Shown piece after piece: positions 21,326 through 27,635 of a stretch of 27,815 bases of DNA. The first letter of the stretch is position 1. Every line of letters begins with the position of its first letter. The notes beneath the pieces are model-generated. The model saw only the letters and a program-made list of their open reading frames with translations. It made no database searches and was not told the origin of the DNA. The DNA is from a virus. The stretch spans positions 1 to 27,815 of IMG/VR virus record IMGVR_UViG_3300024301_001681. One strand, 5' to 3'. The position numbers were made by a program, and so were the translations under genes.

Positions 21326-22754
21326 ATGGGGTGTATCATGTATGAATCATGATGCATCTTTATGTGTCATGGATGAGTCAAAAATACTTTTTGCTAGCCA
21401 CGCAGAAAGGTATAGTGGAGTAAAAAATGATGCGAACTTAAATGCAAATATTATTGCAGACGCTTTGATGTTTGGACAACCCAAAGAAATTCATTATTAT
21501 GAGAACCCTATATTAAAGACTGCTAGAAGATTATATGCAGGGCAGGGATTCAAATTTGACAATGTAAAAAAGGAACTTAAAAAGTTTGGTGTAAAGGCAC
21601 CAGTTAAGTGGGGCGAGCATCACAAGAGTCATGCCGCGGCAGGATTTTTTACTTCTCCCTTTAACGAAGCGGCTATATTAACCATTGATGCTATAGGCGA
21701 GTTTGATACAACCTCTATTTGGTATGGAAACAAAGAGATTCACTCTTTCTTCAAACTACGAAGCAAAAGATACCCTGATTCTTTGGGGCTGTTCTATTCA
21801 GCAATGACTGATAGAATAGGTCTTAAAGCAAACGAAGAAGAATACATTTTGATGGGAATGTCAGGGTATGGTAATCCGCAGAAACACTATGCAAGTGTAA
21901 AAAATCTTTTGTACTCAAACAAGAATTTTCATCGAGGGTGTAGAGATTTTATGCCCGAGTTAAAAGAAGATGATTATTTCGATTTAGCGGCAACAACCCA
22001 ATTAATATACGAACAAGAATTTATTGAGTTATTGCATTTAACACGAAGACTTACTGGTCAAAAAAATCTGGTGTTGATGGGCGGGTGTGCGCTGAACTGT
22101 TTAGCAAACAGATTTGCGTATGTCTATTTCGATAATGTTTGGATTATGCCTAATCCAGGCGATGCGGGCTCTTCTTTGGGTGCTATACTAGCACACACGC
22201 AACAACAAGCAGATTGGGAAAGCCCATACTTAGGTTACAATATACAAGGGGAGTATCCTGTTAATGAATTATTTAACGAACTTAAAACTACAGGCATTGT
22301 CGGCGTTGCTAATGGTAAGGCTGAGTTTGGACCCAGAGCATTGGGCAATCGTAGTCTTCTTGCTGACCCTCGTGGTCAACAAATGAAAGATGTAGTAAAT
22401 AGGATAAAGAAACGACAAGAGTTTAGACCGTTTGCACCCGTTATATTGCAAGAGGATGCACATAAATTTTTCGATGTTGATAAGGACTTTGAGTCTCCCT
22501 ATATGCAGTATGTTGTGAAATGCAAGCATCCTAAGAAGTATCCTGCTATTGTACATGTTGATGGTACTAGTAGGGTACAGACGGTGACTAAAACGCAACA
22601 CAGGGGCTTATACGAGCTCCTAACGCTATGGAAAAAGCATACTAAGTGTCCTATGCTATTGAATACAAGCCTTAACATTAAGGGTAAGCCCATAGTAAAT
22701 AACATTACAGATGCTAAACAATTTGAAGATAGATACCGAGTGAAAGTCTTTTAG
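21318..22754 (+). CDS. Carbamoyltransferase (NodU/CmcH/TobZ family)
   Basis: A 478-residue protein. The N-terminal Kae1-like domain begins GVSCMNHDASLCVMD and includes EHHKSHAAAGFFTSP (metal-binding His residues), LTIDAIGEFDTTS, NEEEYILMGMSGYG and LMGGCALNCLANR. The C-terminal YrdC-like part includes EFGPRALGNRSLLADPR, RQEFRPFAPVIL and LLNTSLNIKGKP. The family makes carbamoyl-adenylate from carbamoyl phosphate and ATP and carbamoylates a hydroxyl on a sugar or antibiotic. It is somewhat shorter than most members (about 520-600). It closes the rightward sugar operon. The acceptor is probably the cassette's sugar. Confidence 0.92.
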   Translation: MIRWGVSCMNHDASLCVMDESKILFASHAERYSGVKNDANLNANIIADALMFGQPKEIHYYENPILKTARRLYAGQGFKFDNVKKELKKFGVKAPVKWGEHHKSHAAAGFFTSPFNEAAILTIDAIGEFDTTSIWYGNKEIHSFFKLRSKRYPDSLGLFYSAMTDRIGLKANEEEYILMGMSGYGNPQKHYASVKNLLYSNKNFHRGCRDFMPELKEDDYFDLAATTQLIYEQEFIELLHLTRRLTGQKNLVLMGGCALNCLANRFAYVYFDNVWIMPNPGDAGSSLGAILAHTQQQADWESPYLGYNIQGEYPVNELFNELKTTGIVGVANGKAEFGPRALGNRSLLADPRGQQMKDVVNRIKKRQEFRPFAPVILQEDAHKFFDVDKDFESPYMQYVVKCKHPKKYPAIVHVDGTSRVQTVTKTQHRGLYELLTLWKKHTKCPMLLNTSLNIKGKPIVNNITDAKQFEDRYRVKVF

Positions 22755-22756
22755 AC

Positions 22757-22764
22757 GATAAATA
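22757..22764 (+). promoter_or_regulatory. Late-type promoter motif abutting a start codon
   Basis: GATAAATA lies immediately after the carbamoyltransferase stop. With T4-late geometry the transcript would start at about 22770, the A of the next ATG, so translation would be leaderless or the transcript would serve only genes further on. It is in a non-coding gap, which favours it over intragenic copies. Confidence 0.4.
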
Positions 22765-22769
22765 AAAAT

Positions 22770-23069
22770 ATGAAAAGCAATCTTATACATTTTCCTAGAC
22801 CATATTTAAGAACCGCCACTAACGGTTTCAAGATTAACCTGTATACGGAACAAGAAGTAGAAATGACCCTATTTTGTATAAATATTTGGGGTGATATAAA
22901 GTTTAAAGTAACTCAAGATGGTTTGCGAGGGCTATCATCTGACTTTGTTTTAACTAGTTTAGAAAGAGGATATTATAGCGGTTTATTGTCTGATGAAGCA
23001 AAGCGAGTTATAAATAGCATTATACAGAGTATTGAACCAATTCACTTAAAAAAGGAGCATAGTAAGTAA
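22770..23069 (+). CDS. Hypothetical protein
   Basis: A 99-residue protein with no ribosome binding site before its ATG and a late-type promoter motif directly upstream. It has alternating hydrophobic and polar stretches (TLFCINIWGDIKFKV) suggesting a small beta-rich domain, then a helical end (DEAKRVINSIIQSIEP). No known motif. It lies between the sugar operon and PhoH, and a later start is possible. Function unknown. Confidence 0.6.
   Translation: MKSNLIHFPRPYLRTATNGFKINLYTEQEVEMTLFCINIWGDIKFKVTQDGLRGLSSDFVLTSLERGYYSGLLSDEAKRVINSIIQSIEPIHLKKEHSK
23009..23016 (+). promoter_or_regulatory. Candidate late-type promoter before phoH
   Basis: An exact TATAAATA near the 3' end of the 99-residue gene, about 100 bases before the phoH ATG; the predicted start is near 23022. 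Position is reasonable, but the match is intragenic and chance copies are expected. Confidence 0.35.
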
Positions 23070-23112
23070 GTAAACCAGGACCTTTCCATTAACCACAACA
23101 AAAGGGTAACTA

Positions 23113-23868
23113 ATGCCTAAACGGAAGTCGAATCTTCAGATTGTACACGATGACTCACAACCAACATTTAACAAAAAACCTGGAGGGTGCAAACTTAGAA
23201 TAGATGATTTAGTAGTAATTGACCCGATGACTACAAACCAATCACTGTTCTTTCAACAATACAAAAAAGGGTCAGCCTTTCTATTGCACGGTGCGGCAGG
23301 AACAGGAAAAACATACATAGCACTATACAAAGCACTTGAAGAAGTGCTTGAAGCTGGAAATCCCTATAAAAAAGTAATCGTTTGTAGGTCAGCCGTCCCT
23401 TCCCGAGATATTGGTCACCTTCCTGGAGATCAAGCAGAAAAAACTGAAGTCTACATGCAACCCTATATAAACATGGTAGACGAACTATTCCCCGGCAAAC
23501 AAAACGCATTTGGTAGATTGCAAGAAGGCAAAAGTCTACAGTGGATGATTACCTCTTTTGTTAGAGGCATCACACTTGATAATGCAATCATAATCGTTGA
23601 TGAATGCCAAAATATGAATGACATGGAACTCAACTCTATTATGACAAGAGTTGGACATGACAGTAAAGTCATTTTCTGCGGAGATTTCAGGCAGTCTGAT
23701 CTGTATAAAAACAGAAACGATATGTCAGGATTACAAAAATTTATGGTCATTGCAGAGATGATGCCGTCCTTCAGCATCGTTGAATTTGGTGTCGATGATA
23801 TTGTCCGTTCAGATTTAGTTAAGGAGTATTTGGTCGCAAGAATGGCATATGAAGAACAATATGCTTGA
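23113..23868 (+). CDS. phoH: PhoH-like ATPase
   Basis: A 251-residue P-loop ATPase common in marine phages. Walker A is GAAGTGKT (60-67), preceded by the hydrophobic strand SAFLLH. VIVCRSAVPSRDIGHLPGD (88-106) is the PhoH family signature after the P-loop. Walker B is IIIVDECQNM (159-168) with Asp163 and Glu164, and VIFCGDFRQSDL is the sensor strand. The length matches phage PhoH. AAGGGT lies about 6 bases before the ATG. The cellular role is unsettled (an RNA-helicase-like or phosphate-starvation-linked function has been suggested). It precedes the exonuclease gene. Confidence 0.94.
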   Translation: MPKRKSNLQIVHDDSQPTFNKKPGGCKLRIDDLVVIDPMTTNQSLFFQQYKKGSAFLLHGAAGTGKTYIALYKALEEVLEAGNPYKKVIVCRSAVPSRDIGHLPGDQAEKTEVYMQPYINMVDELFPGKQNAFGRLQEGKSLQWMITSFVRGITLDNAIIIVDECQNMNDMELNSIMTRVGHDSKVIFCGDFRQSDLYKNRNDMSGLQKFMVIAEMMPSFSIVEFGVDDIVRSDLVKEYLVARMAYEEQYA

Positions 23869-23893
23869 CATTTTCAACTAAAGGTAGTATAAT
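23865..23893 (+). promoter_or_regulatory. Consensus sigma70-type promoter
   Basis: TTGACA at 23865-23870, a 17-base spacer and TATAAT at 23888-23893, a perfect consensus. The -35 box contains the TGA stop of phoH. The predicted start, seven bases past the -10 box, is 23900, the A of the exonuclease ATG, which implies a leaderless mRNA. Confidence 0.85.
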
Positions 23894-23899
23894 TATATT

Positions 23900-24559
23900 A
23901 TGTTTAAACATGTGAAAGAAATAGAAGACTTTGCAACCGATAAGACCGCTCCAGATGGCAGTAGAAAGTACTTTACTGAGTCTGGGGCGGCTTATCCTTC
24001 TGTCACTACAGTTTTGGGATACCAAAGCAAAGATTCAATCCTACAATGGCGAAAAAGAGTTGGTGAAGAAGAAGCTAACAAAATAAGTCGCCAAGCATCT
24101 ACCCGCGGCACAAAGATTCACTTGCTGTGTGAAAACTATCTCGACAATGAAGATGTCGATACAAGCAAACTGTCAATGCTTGATAAAATTATGTGGCAGT
24201 CTTTTCAACCGATTTTAAATCGTATTGATAACATACATGCACAAGAGATTGCGTTATACAGCGACCATCTAAGACTTGCTGGTCGAGTTGATTGCATAGC
24301 AGAGTTTGACGGTAAGTTAAGTATCATTGACTTCAAGACTTCAAGAAAGCCTAAGAAAAAAGAGTGGATTACAAACTACTTTGCCCAAGCGGCTGCATAT
24401 TCTATCATGTATGAAGAAAGAACTGGAACTCCTATAAATAGGTCTGTAATTTTAATTGCAGTAGAGGATGAAGAGCCGCAAGTCTTTATTGATAAACGAG
24501 ATAATTATGTTCATCATTTATTACATGCAAGAGACTTGTATGAATGTGACCACAAATGA
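23900..24559 (+). CDS. PD-(D/E)XK exonuclease (RecB/Cas4 type)
   Basis: A 219-residue RecB-family nuclease. Motifs occur in order: His74 (RGTKIHLLCE), Asp131 (LAGRVDCIAEF), Asp144-Phe-Lys146 (IIDFKTSRKP) and the QAAAY motif at 163-167 typical of RecB and Cas4 nucleases. N-terminal YPSVTTVLGYQSK is the common lead-in of phage single-domain members. No Cys cluster of the Cas4 kind is visible. It likely trims DNA ends in recombination or replication, or degrades host DNA. It is expressed from its own consensus promoter with almost no leader, and overlaps the radical SAM gene (ATGA). Confidence 0.88.
   Translation: MFKHVKEIEDFATDKTAPDGSRKYFTESGAAYPSVTTVLGYQSKDSILQWRKRVGEEEANKISRQASTRGTKIHLLCENYLDNEDVDTSKLSMLDKIMWQSFQPILNRIDNIHAQEIALYSDHLRLAGRVDCIAEFDGKLSIIDFKTSRKPKKKEWITNYFAQAAAYSIMYEERTGTPINRSVILIAVEDEEPQVFIDKRDNYVHHLLHARDLYECDHK
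24433..24440 (+). promoter_or_regulatory. Candidate late-type promoter before the radical SAM/SPASM gene
   Basis: An exact TATAAATA inside the exonuclease gene, about 115 bases upstream of the radical SAM ATG. Orientation and distance are suitable, but it is a bare 8-mer in AT-rich coding DNA. Confidence 0.25.
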
Positions 24560-25587
24560 AAAAACCAAACTTTTTAACAATAGAACCCACTTCTCAGTGT
24601 AATGCCAGATGTCCACAGTGCCCTAGAACACACGATACTACACTTGAGACTGATCCGCATCTTGTAATAGATGAGTGGTCAGCGGAAGAATTAAGAAATT
24701 TTGTAAATTCTCCTTGGTGCAGTAATATTATTTCCGCACATATTAACGGCAACTATGGCGATATAGTAATGCACTCACAACCAAAAGAACTTATTGAGGT
24801 TTTGCTGGATAAAGATATCTATAGTATCCTCATAAGCACAAACGGAGCCGGTTTGCACAAAACTTTTTGGTCATGGCTAGGCTCACAAAAAAATGTATCT
24901 GTAGAATTCGCTATAGAAGGTATCGACCAAAAAACCCACGAAATGTATAGAAGAAAAACACGGCTTGATGTTATTTTGAAAAATGCTAAAGCATTTATTG
25001 AGGCAGGCGGTAAAGCGGTATGGTATATGACACTATTTCGTCATAATTATAATCAACTTGACGCGGCTAAAAAAATGGCAGAGGAGTATGGGTTTAAAGA
25101 ATTCAAACATAGAAACTCAGAAAGATTTGTATTTAAAGACCTCATTGTATCAGACGGCGGGTACAGATTAGAACCTGCACCTGGAGTTCCTATAGGTATC
25201 GATGAATCTGATGATTTAGATAATTGGTATCATAATCCGCCGGTTGCTTCTAAACACATGTCTTTGTGGGAAGACATGTTAGTCAAAAGAGAAGGTAAGA
25301 TAAATTGTCATGCAATCAATAGAGAAAATCATTTGCACAACATATATCTCTCTGCTGATAAAAAACTTTGGCCCTGTTGTTTCATTCCTAATGAAGTTGA
25401 TTTAGGATACAAGATAGGACAAATGAATGATTGGATTAGACGCTTTTATGTCGAGCGAGGGTTAGATAGAAACTTTAACAGCCTATTGCTTCACACACCC
25501 GAAGAAATCATGAAAACTGGATTTCTTGAAGAAGTTATTAAGTGGGATATGGATGTATGTTACCAAAACTGTGCAGGATGTGCTTGA
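24556..25587 (+). CDS. Radical SAM/SPASM-type protein
   Basis: A 343-residue radical SAM enzyme with the cluster motif right at the N-terminus: Cys15-x3-Cys19-x2-Cys22 (SQCNARCPQCPRT). The C-terminal Cys set (Cys251, Cys274, Cys275, then Cys335, Cys339, Cys342 in CYQNCAGCA) fits a SPASM/twitch auxiliary cluster domain. There is no canonical GGE motif; the equivalent position reads HINGNYGD. SPASM proteins modify peptides or sugars and small molecules. It overlaps the exonuclease gene by ATGA, and its TGA lies inside the -35 box of the tmRNA promoter. Substrate unknown. Confidence 0.87.
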   Translation: MKKPNFLTIEPTSQCNARCPQCPRTHDTTLETDPHLVIDEWSAEELRNFVNSPWCSNIISAHINGNYGDIVMHSQPKELIEVLLDKDIYSILISTNGAGLHKTFWSWLGSQKNVSVEFAIEGIDQKTHEMYRRKTRLDVILKNAKAFIEAGGKAVWYMTLFRHNYNQLDAAKKMAEEYGFKEFKHRNSERFVFKDLIVSDGGYRLEPAPGVPIGIDESDDLDNWYHNPPVASKHMSLWEDMLVKREGKINCHAINRENHLHNIYLSADKKLWPCCFIPNEVDLGYKIGQMNDWIRRFYVERGLDRNFNSLLLHTPEEIMKTGFLEEVIKWDMDVCYQNCAGCA

Positions 25588-25617
25588 CAAATGTGTTTAA
25601 AGGATATATTATAAATA
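25584..25617 (+). promoter_or_regulatory. Overlapping sigma70-type and late-type promoters of the tmRNA gene
   Basis: TTGACA at 25584-25589, a 17-base spacer and TATTAT at 25607-25612 form a near-consensus host-type promoter with a start near 25619. An exact TATAAATA at 25610-25617 overlaps the -10 box and predicts a start near 25623. Both place the start at the 5' edge of the tmRNA, so the gene could be read early and late. Confidence 0.75.
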
Positions 25618-25684
25618 ATGTATCAGTTGATGAAGCGGACTGAAAGATTGTAGGACGCGGGTGCAATTCCCGCCAGCTCCACCA

Positions 25685-25744
25685 AAAGCATACTAGGCAC
25701 GGGCGTACAGTGTCGAAAATAAGACTTCCTAGTGTGCTTTTGAT
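25685..25744 (+). other. Intervening segment of the permuted pre-tmRNA
   Basis: These 60 bases separate the encoded CCA end from the GGGG start. AAAGCATACTAGG (25685-25697) pairs with CCTAGTGTGCTTT (25728-25740) over 13 bp with one G-U, leaving a 30-base loop. The stem nearly extends the acceptor stem, so processing enzymes (RNase P at the 5' GGGG, a 3' nuclease at CCA) would release the loop. Confidence 0.88.
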
Positions 25745-25820
25745 GGGGCTGAACAGGTTCGACTGCGATTGTATAGGACAAGTGGAGACTGATTGACTGG
25801 CAAAGTGCCATGTAATAACT

Positions 25821-25853
25821 GCCAACGATGAGGCATATGCTCTAGCCGCTTAA
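25821..25853 (+). other. tmRNA tag reading frame
   Basis: GCC resume codon followed by codons giving ANDEAYALAA and then TAA. E. coli's tag is ANDENYALAA, so the ending recognised by ClpXP and the N-terminal AND segment near the SspB site are kept. The bases before the resume codon, TAATAACT, occupy the position of the E. coli resume-setting sequence. Confidence 0.93.
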
Positions 25854-25917
25854 GGTTAGACGGGGTATGGGTTCCACCTTGTTATCAAACGGGCCTGTTT
25901 TAGCCTAAGGAGGTTTT

Positions 25918-26484
25918 ATGAGAATTATTTCATACATACTAACTTTAGCATTAGGGTTCGTAACAGGAACTTTTTTGTTTGAGCAAGAACCCATTATTGA
26001 ATCAGATAGCATTGTTGTTGATTTTGAACATACCCAGCCTGAAATAATAATCCCCGCATTAGACAGTGAAATAATTTGTTTAGCAAAAAACATTTACTTT
26101 GAGGCACGGGGCGAAAGTGTTTTTGGAAAAGTAGCAGTTGCTAGTGTTACTCTCAATCGAGTAGAAAGTCCTAATTTTCCAGACACTATTTGCGGTGTTG
26201 TATATCAAGCAAAATTAAGTCAATGGCATCTTGAACAAGGTAGAGAAGTTCCTCTCTTAAATCAGTGCCAGTTTAGTTGGTATTGCGATGGTAAGTCTGA
26301 TGAGATATATGACCATAAAACCTATGAAAGCATTTACAAGTTAGCTGAACTTGTATATAATATGGATATAGATGTTACTGATGGAGCTACACATTATCAT
26401 GCGGATTATGTTGAACCTAACTGGTCTAAAAGTATGCCAATGGTAGCAGTTGTAGATACACACATTTTTTATAAGATGAAATAA
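25918..26484 (+). CDS. SleB-type cell wall hydrolase (probable endolysin)
   Basis: A 188-residue protein. AAGGAGG ending 4 bases before the ATG is the strongest ribosome binding site seen here. Residues 1-21 are hydrophobic (MRIISYILTLALGFVTGTFL), a signal anchor. The catalytic domain from about 50 begins SEIICLAKNIYFEARGES with Glu62 and continues GKVAVASVTLNRVESPNFPDTICGVV and QCQFSWYCDGKSDE, then THYHADYVEPNWS. This is the SleB/hydrolase-2 pattern of peptidoglycan-cleaving lytic transglycosylase-like enzymes. It would lyse the host cell wall. The signal anchor suggests Sec export and delayed release, a SAR-type or periplasmic lysin. Confidence 0.9.
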   Translation: MRIISYILTLALGFVTGTFLFEQEPIIESDSIVVDFEHTQPEIIIPALDSEIICLAKNIYFEARGESVFGKVAVASVTLNRVESPNFPDTICGVVYQAKLSQWHLEQGREVPLLNQCQFSWYCDGKSDEIYDHKTYESIYKLAELVYNMDIDVTDGATHYHADYVEPNWSKSMPMVAVVDTHIFYKMK

Positions 26485-26486
26485 TT

Positions 26487-27338
26487 ATGCTACAGATGTC
26501 TCATTATGTTGTTACCGGTGGGTGTGGATTTATAGGATCTCATTTAGTTGAGGCTCTGTTAGCCATGGAATGTTGTGTAACTGTTGTTGATGACAAACGA
26601 AATGGAAAGCATGTAATAGATCACCCCTTTGTGCAGTATTTGCATTGTGCGGTAGAAGATGTTAATATCGCAACTGATACCCCTATTGATGGAATAATAC
26701 ATTTAGCAAATACTCCTAGAGTCCGTCTTTCTATGGAAGACCCTAAAGATGCTATTTTAAACAACATAGTTCCTACCGTGGCTGTTTGTGAATGGGCAAG
26801 AGAGTATAAGTGTCCATTATATTTTGCACAATCTTCAAGTAGACTTTCTTCAAGTGTCTACTCAAATCCATATACATTTGGAAAAACAATAGCAGAAGAG
26901 AATATAAAACTGTATAAAAAATTGTGGGGTATAAAAAGTCATTTGTTATATTTTTATAATGTGTATGGTCCTAGAGAAGCAGACTATGGAGAACATAGTA
27001 CTGTAATCAGGAGTTTTAAAAATCAAATATTGAAAAATGAACCACTAAGAATATATGGAAGTGGAAGAAAGTCAAGAGATTTTACTTTTGTTTCAGATGC
27101 TATAGCGGGTATAGTTAAATTGCTTTTGCTTACTCCCTCAAAGCGTCCTGATTATGTCATGTTGGGTAAGGGCGATCCTAAAACTATTCTTGAAATTGCA
27201 AAAGCGTTTGACCACCCTTACATTCATGAATTTGATAAACCCGGTGAAGCAGAAAAAACTTTTTGTGACAAACCATTCATCGAAGGAAAATTTGATGTGA
27301 TAGATTATATTAAAAAATGGAAAAAATTAAATGCATAA
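26487..27338 (+). CDS. NAD-dependent sugar epimerase/dehydratase, second copy
   Basis: A 283-residue extended SDR enzyme. The NAD loop is TGGCGFIGSHL (10-20), the catalytic residues are Ser117/118 and Tyr129-x3-Lys133 (NPYTFGKTIAEEN), and YNVYGPREADYGEHSTVI is the substrate loop. It is shorter than typical members (about 310-330). Starts at 26487 and 26496 are possible; no strong ribosome binding site separates them. It is only distantly similar to the epimerase at 12081, and lies outside the sugar cassette, between the lysin and gp33. It overlaps the gp33 gene by 8 bases. Substrate unknown. Confidence 0.87.
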   Translation: MLQMSHYVVTGGCGFIGSHLVEALLAMECCVTVVDDKRNGKHVIDHPFVQYLHCAVEDVNIATDTPIDGIIHLANTPRVRLSMEDPKDAILNNIVPTVAVCEWAREYKCPLYFAQSSSRLSSSVYSNPYTFGKTIAEENIKLYKKLWGIKSHLLYFYNVYGPREADYGEHSTVIRSFKNQILKNEPLRIYGSGRKSRDFTFVSDAIAGIVKLLLLTPSKRPDYVMLGKGDPKTILEIAKAFDHPYIHEFDKPGEAEKTFCDKPFIEGKFDVIDYIKKWKKLNA

Positions 27339-27621
27339 GTTAGTAGTAGATAATGACTTAACTGATAAGTCAAAAGTGACCGATGTGTTTCTTATAACGA
27401 AACAATTCAAAACACAGGTTGAGTTTTCTCAGCATATTGAAAAAAAAGCACACAAGACAAATAGTAGTCTAATTGACATTTTGGTTGAATATTGTGTAAA
27501 GCAAGAGATTGAAATTGAATCGGTCAAAAAACTAGTCACGCCTTCTCTTAAAGAAAAAATTAAGGTGGAGGCAGAATCTCTTAACTTGATGAAAGAAAAA
27601 ACAGGTAAACTCCCCTTTTAA
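27331..27621 (+). CDS. 33: T4 gp33-like late-transcription co-activator
   Basis: A 96-residue protein. The pattern FSQHIEKKAHKTNSSLIDIL, then VEYCVKQEIEIESVKKLVTP, then LKEKIKVEAESLNLMKE, ending GKLPF, resembles the late promoter accessory protein of marine T4-like phages, which links RNA polymerase to the sliding clamp at TATAAATA promoters. The next gene resembles gp59, and genes 33 and 59 are neighbours in T4, which supports the call. T4 gp33 is slightly longer (about 112 residues). It fits the late-type promoter motifs in the window. No strong ribosome binding site; it overlaps the epimerase gene. Confidence 0.8.
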   Translation: MHKLVVDNDLTDKSKVTDVFLITKQFKTQVEFSQHIEKKAHKTNSSLIDILVEYCVKQEIEIESVKKLVTPSLKEKIKVEAESLNLMKEKTGKLPF

Positions 27622-27635
27622 TATGAGATGCACTG

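Larger units (their letters stand above)
25621..25895 (+). ncRNA. ssrA: Circularly permuted (two-piece) tmRNA
   Basis: tmRNA rescues stalled ribosomes and adds a degradation tag. The halves are in permuted order. First the acceptor piece, about 25621-25684, ends with T-stem GCGGG (25657-25661), T-loop TGCAATT, CCCGC, then CAGCTCCACCA. Next is an intervening segment of 60 bases. Then the coding piece starts with GGGGCTGAACAGGTTCGACT (25745-25764) and carries the tag frame at 25821-25853. GGGGCTG pairs with CAGCTCC as the acceptor stem, including the G-U pair of E. coli tmRNA. ATCAGT (25622-25627) pairs with ACTGAT (25788-25793), joining the pieces as in helix P2. GGCA-AAG-TGCC (25799-25809) lies where pseudoknot 1 belongs. 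CCA is encoded. The 3' end is approximate. Permuted tmRNA is typical of alphaproteobacteria. Confidence 0.95.

Noticed and set aside
25651-25684. tRNA gene suggested by a T-arm and CCA
   Set aside because: No anticodon arm or D-arm precedes it; it is the acceptor end of the permuted tmRNA.
25538-25825. Leftward frames across the tmRNA
   Set aside because: They cross the tmRNA structure and its promoter; the RNA assignment explains the sequence.
25884-25899. AAAC-loop-GTTT hairpin as a terminator after the tmRNA
   Set aside because: Only 4 bp and AT-rich, and followed by the lysin ribosome binding site; more likely part of the tmRNA 3' region.
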